From Berghia stephanieae (taxonomy: Eukaryota > Mollusca > Gastropoda > Nudibranchia > Aeolidiidae): a DNA stretch of 64,000 nt. The notes under the pieces were generated by a model. The model searched no databases and was not told where the DNA came from. It saw only the letters and a program-made list of their open reading frames with translations. Positions 23,901 to 35,689 of the stretch are shown here, one piece after another (position 1 is the first letter of the stretch; every line of letters begins with the position of its first letter). The position numbers and the translations under genes were made by a program. The stretch spans positions 392,183-456,182 of the forward strand of contig CM067455.1 in NCBI GenBank assembly GCA_034508935.3. Direction: 5' to 3'.

Positions 23901-25285
23901 TAATGCCGAGTTGATGGTTGCGTGTGTATGACTGTGTATGTGTGTGTGTGTATTTGTGTCAGTCGAAAGAAAGCGAAGATTGTCAACAGTTATCCTTTGG
24001 ATGTCGGTGTGTTGTTTGATTTCTTAAGAACTTAAGTGGAGTGATTTTTTTTCTTTGTGATGCTTTAAGATCTGAATCTAGATACCTATAATTTATAATT
24101 TGTGTTATCCTTAATCGTATTCCACTAATTTCCATTGTTTGTGATAATATACTTTGAAATTATGTCTTTATTTTTTTTTAAACAATGAACTGCAATGAAT
24201 CCACCAGTGGACTCTTTACTTCACCGACCGTTTGGGAGATTGACACTTGACACTAGATAACAAATTACATCTACATAAAAAGACTCGGGCCTCACCTCAC
24301 AAACCAACTGATTTGGAATTAACACAAGTGTGGAAATCTCGAAAACGCTATTTTATCAATGACATGGTACAACAGACATGAATATGAATGGCTCTCAGTG
24401 AGTTTAGAAGAGAAAAAAACGTTTCTTTTGTTCATATTTATATTGCTACTTTCTACAGATGCAACAAACTGACGTGAATGGATTTATTTCTCAGTTCACG
24501 ATAGGTAAATTATAGGAAATAATAAAGAAAAAATCTCCACCGAAGTGGGCGTTCTCCATATATTATGTAAAGGACAATATATGGGTGGTTAAAAAAATGC
24601 CATGTATCAAAGGCATGTCCTGGTATGTTCGTCCGGTCATAAAATCCGAGTCAACACTCGACTTATTTCAATCAACAATCCATTATGAGATTCGTAGTAA
24701 AAAGAGCTATCATTAATATTATTATTATCATTTTTCTTCCTCTTCTTCTTCTTATTAAACAAAGGGGGGGGGGGGGGGGGGGGTGGTCCAACATTTCCTC
24801 GACCTAAGGAAATGGGGCGTAGCCATCGTTAACTTATAGCCTGACACTGACCAAAAAATGACGTCAAAATACAAGTATTTGGCCACAAAAGAAAACAAAT
24901 CGTGAGTTGTATTCAATAGTTCAACCAATGAAATGACTTGTTTCCTTGAGCTCTACTAACGACAACTCACTTGACGGTGCAACAACCTATATAATGACGT
25001 CAAACTATAAGTCCTAGTGTCAAGCTATAGATAGTTCGAAGATGACGTCACTCTGGCCGGCCTTTGTTATTTTTTTTTTTTTTTTTTGTCATCCGCGTTT
25101 ATGAGTAATGCTCACTGAACTGTATTAAACTATATTCATGGCATGGATACACACAGTTTGGTGTGTTGGTCCGTTATACTTCCGGATGGCAATGTTATGA
25201 GCTTATTAGCCAAACGCATACTATCTATAAGATAACGAAGGCGACAGATGGGGTTATGTTTTTGTTTTTTGTTTTTAACGTTTGC
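23901..25285. other. Intergenic, mostly unrecognised
   Basis: Contains a short GT repeat (23930-23955), a 20-G run (24764-24783) and, at about 24975-25190, a diverged segment that resembles 36450-36605 (AGTTCGAAGATGACGTCACT, TGAGTAATGCTCACTGAACT). No gene is seen. Confidence 0.55.
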
Positions 25286-25857
25286 AACACGTTTGTTTTT
25301 TGTTTTTTTTTGTTTTTAAGGGTTTTACGGCGTTTGCAGCACATTAAGGTCATATCAGCGCCAGTAAAAAAAAAGAAGGAAATGGGATAGTAAAAAGTTA
25401 TAGAATTACAATTAAAGCACCCAAGAAAAGGTAAGACAAAGAGCACACTATCAAAGTACTTAGTTCGAGATCACCTAAAAGTCTCGCCCCAGACACAAGC
25501 ACAGGTCCCCACCAAGAGGAACACACTCAAATGTTCACAAATCAAATATAATATGCAAACAAAACATAATACAATGCATAACAGATAAATGATTTACAAT
25601 ACAAAATATATCATCTACCAAAACTCTAACTATACATTTGACTGTTTCCCTCCCAGCTTGGGTACTCTGCCAGGGCCTGGACAAAACCAAGAAATCTCAT
25701 TCCAAAACAAAACAAAGAGCAAGTTGGAAAACAGATTATATAGGGGGATAGAAGACACAGTAAGTGCCTCCCTGCCCACTATGGGAGGTCAGGAACCCCA
25801 CCAGAGAAGACACAGTAAGTACCTCCCTGCTCACTATGGGAGGTCAAAACCCCACCA
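25286..25857 (-). mobile_element. Retroposon A with duplicated 5' end
   Basis: A minus-strand copy (plus-strand reading AAGGGTTTTACGGCGTTTGC to CTATGGGAGGTCA). The first roughly 55 bp of the element (AAGACACAGTAAGT to CCCCACCA) are present twice in tandem at 25750-25856. A short copy of the 3' end also lies just outside at 25262-25300. Confidence 0.8.
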
Positions 25858-25931
25858 AAAAAAAAAAAATACAGGGAGACACAGGAGAATACACAATGTT
25901 AATACTTATCCCAGTGATTTTCATATAAATA

Positions 25932-26027
25932 CGGGGGTCCAAATAGCTCAGTTGGTAGAGCACTCGTTTCACACGCAAGAGGACCGAGATCGATCCCGAT
26001 CCCGGGTGCAGTCGAGATTTTTTTCTG

Positions 26028-26062
<35 letters not shown>

Positions 26063-26228
26063 TCCACCCAGCAGTGATTGGGTAGTTGAGTCTGTTAGAT
26101 TTGGCGGAAGTACTTTGGGATAGACTAGCATCCTATCCAAAGAGTAGCAAGCAATTGCTATTGTCCGTTCACTCTATAGAAACACGGATAAACTCCATGG
26201 GCCGAATGGCCCTGAAGGACTACTAGAT
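25932..26228 (+). mobile_element. tRNA-derived SINE S2, full length
   Basis: The tRNA-like head GTCCAAATAGCTCAGTTGGT AGAGCACTCG contains a good box A, and GATCGATCCCGATCCCGGGT covers the box B region. The body is AGCAGTGATTGGGTAGTTGA and GACTAGCATCCTATCCAAAG, ending GGCCGAATGGCCCTGAAGGA. A run of 30 C (26029-26058) interrupts the body. It is SINE-embedded, so not called as a tRNA gene. Confidence 0.8.
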
Positions 26229-26265
26229 ACTAGATTTTCATACAAAGGCATCTTATAGTAAAACG

Positions 26266-26510
26266 TATAGGGAATGAGATTAGTGGAAGAGTAGCGTCCC
26301 TTGATTGGACCTCACCCATAGTCTGTGACGTCACCGGCGGAAAAGTTATTAGAGAGAGAACGTCATGTTGGTTGTGCGCTTGCGAGGACGAGAGACGCAT
26401 GCGCACAACCAACATGACGTTCTCTAATAACTTTTCCGCCGGTGACGTCACAGACTATGGGTGACGTCCAATCAAGGGACGCTACTCTTCCGCTAATCTC
26501 ATTCCCTATA
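26266..26510. mobile_element. Long near-perfect palindrome (foldback MITE)
   Basis: The left arm (26266-26379) and right arm (26401-26510) are reverse complements except for one substitution, a few isolated differences and a 4-bp indel, with a 21-nt spacer. Arms begin TATAGGGAATGAGATTAG and include GTGACGTCACCGGCGGAAAA (a CRE-like TGACGTCA) and TGTTGGTTGTGCGC. No ORF of its own and no clear target duplication. Confidence 0.8.
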
Positions 26511-26641
26511 AGAAGAAGAAGAGGAGAGAACACAATGAAATTTAAAATAAAAAAGATGTGGACATTTATTTGCATTAATCAAAGAATCTGCCATATCCAC
26601 CAATTACAGTATCCGCTTTCTGGTGTAAGAATCAAAACAGG
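26511..26641. other. Short spacer between MITE and LTR element
   Basis: Starts with an AGA-rich run; nothing recognised. Confidence 0.6.
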
Positions 26642-26646
26642 ATGGT

Positions 26647-27394
26647 TGTCACAGTAAAGGTTGTTCACAATTATCTTATTAAATTTTATTTTATTAAGAA
26701 CTGAATTCATCTCACTCCAGTTATATTTCAGTAGGCTTAGATAAACTTTACCTTCTAATATTAGATCGTCTTTCCTTTTATAGCCTTCCCTCGAATTAAT
26801 TTCTAATTAGTGCATACTTTTCGTTCTACATTCTGTCACGTAGCCACTTATTATAAAAGCTGATAGGTCTAACATTCGACACTCACTTCTCTTCATAATC
26901 TATGCCGGACGGCCAGTCGCTCTATTCCTTCTATATACTGGAAGATTTTTATCTTTTGGACTTTGTAGATATTATATCTACACCATTAAGACGCCGGAGC
27001 TTTTAACTTTGATTGTATAATCTTCAAGGATCAAACCCGAGCCCGCTGTCAAAGGATTACACAATAACCCCTTACCAATTGCCTGGAAGTGGAATTTTAC
27101 GAGCCCGATCCTGTTATCAGAGGAATAGATCATCCAAGCCCATCAACTGCCTGGAAACGTAAACTTACGAACCTGACATATTATCATAAGTTACGTAAAA
27201 TATTCATATCTCTATTTGTAACTGCCACGATCACTGTTTATCTCTTTTAATTAAATTTCATCATTATTTTTATTTCATTGTAAACAAATCGTTAATTGTT
27301 TTTCATTTATAGTAACTAGTAAATTCTGGGGCCTCACTCTACATATATCTTTATGCATAGTCGAGTAGCTCTTTACTCACTTGAGACCATGACA
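26647..27394 (+). repeat. 5' LTR of the Gmr1-like element
   Basis: 748 bp, begins TGTCACAG and ends CATGACA. A TGG-containing primer-binding-site candidate (TTTTGGAGGGGACAC) follows at once. The priming tRNA was not identified. Confidence 0.9.
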
Positions 27395-28703
27395 TTTTGG
27401 AGGGGACACATATAAAGAATTGAATTTATTTAGTTACTTATATCTATTTCATCTAACTTTAAAGTTTAAATTGTAAAACTCTTAATTGCCCCACTTGATC
27501 ATATTTTAATTGAACTCCCTATTTACAGGATTAATTTTTTTTTCTTTTTCATTTCTTCATTTAAATGGAATAGCAATTTATCCATTCATTCTTTCATTCA
27601 AATTGAATAGCATTTTATTGATTCATTCCTTCATTCATTTATTCATTTATAAATTATTCATTCATTCATTGTTCATTCATTTATTTATTCATTCATTCAT
27701 TCATCCATTCATTCGTTTATTCACTCATTTATCCAATCATTCATACATTAATTCCTCCCTTCATTCTTTCATTCATACATTATCCATTCATTCATTCATC
27801 TAGTCACTCAGTTTTTCATTCATTCATTCATTCCTTGTCCACTTTGTTATTACATCACTCATTTCATTTTGTTGTTTACCTCATTCATGAATTGTTTTCA
27901 ATATGTTTACATTCCATAACGATTCATTCACCTATCATCCAATCACTCAGTGTTGTGAACACATTTTGTAACTATTGTAAATCTTACGATATTTTATTGT
28001 TTTGTATTTCAGACATCACTGTTAAACACTCTTCAATGCCTAATTACAATTGTTGAACAACCATTGAACAAGAGAGAAGTCCCAGCCACGAACTGAGTTG
28101 GTAAATATATCCTTCATTATTCTCTTTTACATGAGTTGGGCATCACATAGTAACTATAGACATCGTGATTTGTTTTGCCTAGTGATTTGTTTTAAATGCA
28201 TTTTTGGCATATTACTGTTACCGAAAACCACTTATATATTATGTTCTGAAAAGTGAGTCTTTAAAAACTAAATAATAATAAAAGGAGTCTACTAGCCGTC
28301 GTGTTATATTTAGTGATAGATAACTTGGGATTATTTTGGCATCCTATTATTGTTATCACACTCTAGTATATTAGCGTCATTGCGAATAATTGTACACAAA
28401 CTAACGACGAGTCACACACATTGGTGATACATTTTTCGTAGTAACATAGTTTAGAGTACACGCGATTGACACATTGTTATTGACTCAAGTCATAATAACT
28501 CCGCATTGTATTGACACATTGCTTTATAAGATATAACGATAAAAGGCATCAAATTCAACATACATAATAAGTTGAAATAAGAGAGAGAGAGAGATCTCTA
28601 AAAATAGAACAGTTCATTCCAGTAAGTGTAAATAAATAAAAGTCAGTAACAGTATCCTGTCAATATAATATATATAAAATATCGTAACTAATTTATTGCA
28701 AAA
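27395..28703 (+). mobile_element. Leader between primer site and gag of the Gmr1-like element
   Basis: A 1.3-kb non-coding leader with an ATTC-rich simple repeat (about 27590-27835). Open frames here are low-complexity. Confidence 0.65.
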
Positions 28704-30083
28704 ATGGAAGCATATAAAAGATACTTAAGTCTCGCAAAGGACTTAGAAATACCCCAGGAAAGAATATTTTCATGGTGCGAAGAGAAAATAAAAGAAGAAA
28801 AAGAAGAAAGAATTCGTAGAGAAGAAAATGAAGAAAGAATTCGTAAAGAAGAAAAAGAAGAAAGAATTCGTAGAGAAGAAAATGAAGAAAGAATTCGTAG
28901 AGAAGAAAATGAAGAAAGAATTCGTAGAGAAGAAAATGAAGAAAGAATACGTAGAGAAGAACGAGAAGAAAGAGTCCAAGAAAGGGAACTAAAAAGACAA
29001 ATAGCTTTAGCAGAAGAAGAAACCAAAAGAACCCAAATGATGCTGGAAATTGAAAAAACAAAAACCGGTCATGAAAGAAAACATAATAATAGTGATGAAT
29101 TTTTCGTGAAACTTCCACGCATGCCAACATACGATGAACGCTCAGACTGTCTAGAATCCTTCTTACACCGATTCGAAGTTCAGGCTAAAGGTTATCGTTG
29201 GCCAGAAAGCAAATGGGCCACAGCCTTGATTAACTGCTTATCTGGAGAACCGCTAAAAGTTTTCTATACCTTAACAACTGAAGATGCAGATGACAATGGC
29301 AAAATTAAAGACGCTCTACTAAAAAGATTTAGATTAACGGAAGATGGTTACCAGGAAAGGTTTCACACTGCAAAACCGGAAAGTGGAGAAGACTTTAATA
29401 CATTCGTGAACCGAATTACTCAATTTCTAAATCGGTGGCTTGAGTTAGCAAACGTAAAACAAGACGACTTTGCAGGCCTTTACTTTCTCACGCTGAAGAA
29501 TCGAATCTATCAAGCTTGCAACCCAGATTTAGTCGCATTCTTTAAAGAGAGAAAGCCAGAAAACTTTTTTTTGGACAAATTAAAAATCTACGCAGAAAAC
29601 TTTAACAGCGCACATCCATTGACACCCCTTAGCAGAACATTGAAGGAACCATACTACGCTGCCGCTGCTCAGAGTCCATGTACACCTAAAGTTCAATACT
29701 CAAATAGAACGAGCCGATCAATCACTCGGAACACGCAAGTGAAACAAGATGATCATAGTAACAAACCATGGAACAAACAGTTCAATAGAGACCATAGCCG
29801 ACCCTATCAAAACAAAACAAGAAATAGCACTGACAATAATACTGAGTATAAGAAAACCAACAAACCTATAATTAAATGTCAATATTGTGGAATGAAAGGC
29901 CACACAGCAGACAAATGTTACAAAATCGTCGGATATCCAAAAGAAACTGCAAATGCATCACTCCAAACAAGTGTAAACAATCAGACACGAGTAATGTCAG
30001 GAGAAAATATAAATGTGTATTGCGTGAAAGGTATGTCACTTTTAACACAAACTCACAAATCAGGATCGCTATTTTTTTTGTGA
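28704..30083 (+). mobile_element. gag region of the Gmr1-like element
   Basis: The N-terminus is a charged predicted coiled coil built of a nine-residue repeat (RIRREENEE type, about seven copies, from a 27-bp DNA repeat at about 28797-28970). A capsid-like middle follows (FLHRFEVQAKG, DALLKRF) and then a CCHC zinc knuckle (CQYCGMKGHTADKC). Confidence 0.85.
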
Positions 30084-30099
30084 AGGCAAAGCTAATGGA

Positions 30100-30480
30100 A
30101 CTGATTGCAAAATATTGAGAGACACAGGATGCAGTACAGTAGGAATAAAAGCATCTTTGATCAATGACGAAGACAAAACTGGAAAAACGGTACAATGCAT
30201 CACATTCAGTGGCACAGTCGAAACCTTTGAAACAGCTAATGTGTACATAGAAACCCCATACTATACAGGAATAGTGGAATGCTGTATACTTCCCAACCCC
30301 GTCGCTGATGTTATTGTTGGCAATATAAAAGGTCTTAAAGACAACCCAACAGATGTAAAAGAATGGTCATTAACCCAAGAAACAGCTTGTCTAGCAGAAA
30401 CAAGAAAGATGACTAAGACAACAGAGAAGCCAATGACTATTTCTCTTGAACCACAACAATTTGACAGGAACACGTTCATC
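30100..30480 (+). mobile_element. Protease region of the Gmr1-like element
   Basis: The DTGCS box of a retropepsin-type aspartic protease is encoded near 30118. Downstream are a VDV/VIVGN-like stretch and the start of the polyprotein linker. Confidence 0.7.
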
Positions 30481-31960
30481 GAAGGACAGAAAAAGGACCC
30501 GACTTTAACATCATATTTCAATATCGCAAACAAAGGGACGAAATCAAAAGTTGAATACATCATTGAAAAAGATATTCTGTTCAGGTTACATAGGAAAAGA
30601 AACAAAATAGCTAAACAACTGGTCACGCCGAGTATTTACAGAAACAAAATCCTTGGAATAGCGCACGATTCAATAACTTCTGGACATCTTGGGAGCTCTT
30701 CCACATTGAAGAGAATATCCGAGAATTTCACATGGCCTGGAATACGATTCAATAGTCTGATGTCACGCCGCCTGGCAACGGCGGCCATCTTGGTTCTAAA
30801 CAAAGAAAATCATTGCTATTTATTCTTCATGCTGTCTACAACTTTTCATATACCTTGTGATCAGAATGTGTAAAAGTCAAAACATGATCAAATGTATGGG
30901 GTTTTTCCCCTGTGGATACGCTTTTATGCTCGCCGGAGAAATCTTTCTTACGGCGTCCGCCATTGTTCCGATAGTTTAGAGCCAGTGTTACTAAGTTACC
31001 ATGCGTCATTAGGAAGGAAGTGACGTTACGACTGTTGAAGAGTATTACTAAAGACGTCCGAGAATATGTGAAATCTTGTGACACATGCCAAAGAAGAGTC
31101 GCAAAAGGCAGAATACCGAGATTGCCATTAGAGACAACCCCAGTTATTGAAAAAGTTTTTCAAAAAGTTGCAATTGACATTATAGGCCCTTTAACAAAAT
31201 CAGATAGAAACCATACACACATACTAACACTAGTCGATTACGCAACCAGGTGGCCAGAAGCGATAGCATTGAAATCAACTACATCGGATCACATAGCTGA
31301 AGCATTGATGACAATTTTTACTAGAATAGGCATACCAAATGAGATACTGTCGGACAATGGACCCCAATTTACATCACATATGATGCATGAAACCATGAAA
31401 CTCATGGGAATCCAACACTCATTCACAACTCCCTACCACCCCCAAGCAAATGGTCTTTGTGAAAGATTTAATGGCACTCTAAAGAATATGTTAAGAAAAG
31501 TGTCAGCAGAAAAACCAGATGATTGGGACAGATACTTACCAGCAATCCTATTTGCATATAGAGAAATACCCCAAGAATCTACAGGCTACTCCCCATTTGA
31601 GTTGATGTATGGACGATCACCTCGCGGCCCGATCAATATAGTAGCCGACATTTGTAAAGGGAATGAGGAGGACAATAACGAAATTATGTTTGCTTACGAA
31701 TATGTAAGAAACCTGAAAGGCAGAATAGAGGACACATGTAAGCTAGCACAGGAATCCGTCACTTAAAAAGCAGAGAAATACAAGGAATACTCCGATCGAA
31801 AAAGCAAGTCAAGAAAATTTGAGATTGGTGACAAAGTACTAATACTCTTACTCGATGACTCGAGTAAACTTTTAGCTACATGGAAAGGACCATTCAAGGT
31901 ATTAGCAGTACGATCTGGTGTTAATTACGAGATTCAAATTAACAACACAACAAAGACATT
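30481..31960 (+). mobile_element. Integrase region of the Gmr1-like element
   Basis: The HHCC zinc-binding parts lie either side of an inserted MITE (HxxxxxGH before it, CDTCQ after it). The catalytic core has DIIGPLTKS, LSDNGPQFTS and PHPQANGLCERFNG-type DDE motifs. A GPY-like stretch (WKGPFKVL) ends the domain. It lies upstream of the RT. Confidence 0.85.
30740..31047. mobile_element. MITE family D inserted in the LTR element
   Basis: Inverted ends TTCAATAGTCTGATGTCAC (30748) and GTGACGTTACGACTGTTGAA (ending 31039), weakly extended outward. About 300 bp, no ORF. Matches the copy at 39448-39760 end to end. A clear target duplication could not be defined. Confidence 0.7.
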
Positions 31961-31970
31961 CCATGCAAAC

Positions 31971-33116
31971 ATGCTAAATAAATATTTCGATAGAGACAGA
32001 TTATCACAACCAATATTTAACCATGTTGAAGCTGCAAATGTAGGATTAATCATCGAAACTCACAGCGATGATGTCGAACTACAACACACCCCACAACACG
32101 GTAACTCTAAAAATAGTACAATTAATGACGTCACAATCAATCCTCAACTAAACGAATGTCAGAAACGAGAAATCAGGTCATTATTAGAAAAGTACCAGTC
32201 AGTCTTTACAGACGCACCCGGACATACAACATTAGTGGAACACGACATAAAGTTAACCACATCTACCCCTATCAACGTGAAAAACTATCCTATTCCATTT
32301 CACGCACGAGAACAAGTTGAAAAGGAAGTTAAGGATATGCTCGATACAGGAATAGTTAGATATTCTTCAAGCCCATACTCATCACCAATAGTAGTAGTGA
32401 AAAAGAAAGACGGATCGATAAGGCTATGTATCGACTTTCGCAAATTAAATGAAGCAACAGTGTTTGATGCAGAACCAATACCAAATCAAGAGAATTTATT
32501 TGCTGCCTTATCTCAAGCAAAATACATGACAAAATGTGATCTTTCTAGAGGATACTCGCAGATTCCACTGAAAGAATCATGTAAGAAATACACAGCATTT
32601 CAATCACCATTAGGATTGTTAGAATTTAACTACTGTATATGCCATTTGGATTATCGACAGCCGCATCGACATTCCAAAGAATGATGCGTATGTTATTAAA
32701 AGACATCCCGTCTACACTCTCATACTTCGACGACGCATGTATTTTCTCAAACTCATGTACTGATCACATGACAACCTTAGAATTAGTGCTTGAAGCATTA
32801 AAACGTAATTATTTAACAACAAAACCGTCAAAAACAAGCATTGCATTTTACGAAATTGATTTTCTCGGTCATACCGTTGGTCATGGGACACAGACACCCG
32901 AGACAGAAAAACAAACAAAAATCGCACAATTGCAACCACCTAAGACAAAAAAAGAAGTACGCAAAGTACTTGGGCTCCTAAATTTTTACAGGAAATACAT
33001 TTACAACTTCGCGCACATCGCGACACCGCTAACAAATCTGACAAAGAATGGGTCACCGAACAAAATTGTTTGGACAGAAGCGTGTCAGAATAGCTTCAAC
33101 CAATTAAAGGCATTAC
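31971..33116 (+). mobile_element. Reverse transcriptase region of the Gmr1-like element
   Basis: Ty3/Gypsy-type RT motifs: VVVKKKDGSIRLCIDFRKLN, KCDLSRGYSQIPL, MPFGLSTAASTFQR and the catalytic YFDD, then LGLLNFYRKYI. The region ends where the SINE array is inserted. Confidence 0.85.
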
Positions 33117-34741
33117 TCTGTTCAGAACCTTTTAATTCAGAAAAGTGAGTGGAGCAGGCACTTATGTTGGTAACAACAAGATATGAAGTGAGTAGAAAAG
33201 TGCCAGAAGACAATAGAGAATAAAAATTTTTTCGCGGCGGTGGTGGGGTTTGAACCTGCGACCTTATTGGTACGACAACTCCGCCTGGCAGGTGAGAGCG
33301 TGGCTCTACCGTGTGAGCTATCCACGAACACAAAAATATTCGTTTCAAACCCAAAGTCATTTCTAGATCCCTCTCCACCACTTCTTGAGACCGCCGATTC
33401 GTTCACCACCATCGCGAAGTAATTTTGACCAGCAGTTAAGCTTAATAGCCAATATTCTCATCACAAACATATAACAAAAAAAATATATAAAAAAAATTTT
33501 TTATTCTCTATTGTCTTCTGGCACTTTTCTACTCACTTCATATCTTGTTGTTACCAACATAAGTGCCTGCTCCACTCACTTTTCTGAATTAAAAATTCAC
33601 CCCATACACCGGAGCATACTCAATGTCTCAATCGTTTCTATGTTATATGTTTGTGATGAGAATATTGGCTATTAAGCTTAACTGCTGGTCAAAATTACTT
33701 CGCGATGGTGGTGAACGAATCGGCGGTCTCAAAAGTGGGTGAGAGAGGGATCTAGAAATGACTTTGGGTTTGAAACGAATATTTTTGTGTTCGTGGATAG
33801 CTCACACGGTAGAGCCACGCTCTCACCTGCCAGGCGGAGTTGTCGTACCAATAAGGTCGCAGGTTCAAACCCCACCACCGCCGCGAAAAATTTTTTATTC
33901 TCTATTGTCTTCTGGCACTTTTCTACTCACTTCATATCTTGTTGTTACCAACATAAGTGCCTGCTCCACTCACTTTTCTGAATTAAAAATTCACCCCATA
34001 CACCGGAGCATACTCAATGTCTCAATCGTTTCTATGTTATATGTTTGTGATGAGAATATTGGCTATTAAGCTTAACTGCTGGTCAAAATTACTTCGCGAT
34101 GGTGGTGAACGAATCGGCGGTCTCAAGAAGTGGGTGAGAGAGGGATCTAGAAATGACTTTGGGTTTGAAACGAATATTTTTGTGTTCGTGGATAGCTCAC
34201 ACGGTAGAGCCACGCTCTCACCTGCCAGGCGGAGTTGTCGTACCAATAAGGTCGCAGGTTCAAACCCCACCACCGCCGCGAAAAAATTTTTATTCTCTAT
34301 TGTCTTCTGGCACTTTTCTACTCACTTCATATCTTGTTGTTACCAACATAAGTGCCTGCTCCACTCACTTTTCTGAATTAAAAATTCACCCCATACACCG
34401 GAGCATACTCAATGTCTCAATCGTTTCTATGTTATATGTTTGTGATGAGAATATTGGCTATTAAGCTTAACTGCTGGTCAAAATTACTTCGCGATGGTGG
34501 TGAACGAATCGGCGGTCTCAAGAAGTGGGTGAGAGAGGGATCTAGAAATGACTTTGGGTTTGAAACGAATATTTTTGTGTTCGTGGATAGCTCACACGGT
34601 AGAGCCACGCTCTCACCTGCCAGGCGGAGTTGTCGTACCAATAAGGTCGCAGGTTCAAACCCCACCACCGCCGCGAAAAAATAATTATTCTCTATTGTCT
34701 TCTGGCACTTTTCTACTCACTTCATATCTCTGTTCAGAACC
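33117..34741. mobile_element. Array of SINE S1 units inserted in the LTR element
   Basis: Body 33130-34728 (1.6 kb), flanked by the 13-bp duplication TCTGTTCAGAACC (33117-33129 and 34729-34741). It holds one unit in inverted orientation (33130 to about 33475), a short A/T spacer, then about three units in direct tandem with a 395-bp period. Each unit has the tRNA-like head GATAGCTCACACGGTAGAGC and GGTCGCAGGTTCAAACC. The first two units are head to head and could fold into a hairpin of over 300 bp. The units are nearly identical, so the array is young. Confidence 0.85.
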
Positions 34742-35138
34742 AATTCTTAAATTACCCGACATGTCAAAAGAATTTGTTGTGAGAACTGACGCGTCTGATA
34801 AGGGCATCGCAGGTGTACTATTACAGGAGCATGAGGGAACTCTAATGCCTTGCTTATATGCAAGCAGAAAATTATTGGACAGAGAATCACGATACTCTGT
34901 AATAGAGCGTGAAGGACTGGCCATCGTCTTTGCTTTAAAGACATTCAGCAGATATCTACTGCTAAAAGAGTTTGTGGTCGAAACGGACCATAAACCACTC
35001 ACGTACATAAGAAATAACAAAATGAATAATAGTAGAGTACTAAGGTGGAGTCTATTTTTGCAAAATTACTCTTTCAGTATCTCTCACATACCATGCTGTG
35101 AAAATATTCACGCCGACCTACTTACTCGATTAGTGTGA
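34742..35138 (+). mobile_element. RNase H region of the Gmr1-like element
   Basis: TDASDKGIAGVLLQ, SRYSVIEREGLAIV, ETDHKPLTYI: a typical Gypsy-type RNase H directly after the SINE array. Confidence 0.8.
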
Positions 35139-35689
35139 ACACGTGAGAAGGGTATAACTTAACCTCCCATGCATACTGTTAGTTACCTCGCAAACTATGC
35201 CAAATCAGAACGCACAAATTCGATAATTTTATTTGTAAACATGATGACCCAACTTAATATAACATTGAGTATTGTTTGGATATATATACCATACCCATTC
35301 ATGATTTGGGAAATCTTCTCTTTATCTATTATTGTTATGAATTTTCACTCATTTATGATTAATAATTGAAATGTCAATATTCCATTTACATTTTCATTCA
35401 TTTCATTCAGTAAATTACCTTCATATCATCGACTTAAATCATGCTTCATTGCCATCACTATTGTTTATCACAATGATTTGTAATCACAATCTTTCATTGT
35501 TATTGTCACCCATTCATATACCTACGTTAATATAAACATTTCCATGTCTAGTTAATAAATAATTTAATTGTAGCACAAATCATAACAATGGATTAATGCT
35601 AGAGTATCATGATAGTAAATTTACTTCCGTTTATAAAATCTATCTTTCCCATAATGGTTAAAGAGTATATTTTAAACGTGGGTGGGGGG
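35139..35689 (+). mobile_element. 3' non-coding part and polypurine tract of the Gmr1-like element
   Basis: About 540 bp without domains, ending in the polypurine tract GTGGGTGGGGGG directly before the 3' LTR. Confidence 0.75.

Noticed and set aside
25932-26010. tRNA gene candidate
   Set aside because: Box A and box B are present, but arms do not close a cloverleaf and the sequence is the head of a multi-copy SINE.
28693-29130. Minus-strand Phe/Leu-rich ORFs opposite gag
   Set aside because: Antisense shadows of the gag coiled-coil repeat.
34021-34090. Hammerhead ribozyme in the S1 unit, as in animal retrozymes
   Set aside because: The tandem format suggested it, but the only near match is GTGATGAG (core C replaced by G) with no GAAA and stems in the right place.
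33758-34684. ORFs of 90-120 codons repeated every 395 bp
   Set aside because: They are readings of the SINE S1 units, with no domain; the repetition is that of the element.
35169-35369. Small ORF after RNase H as a possible envelope gene
   Set aside because: Too short, no signal peptide plus membrane anchor arrangement, no similarity recognised.
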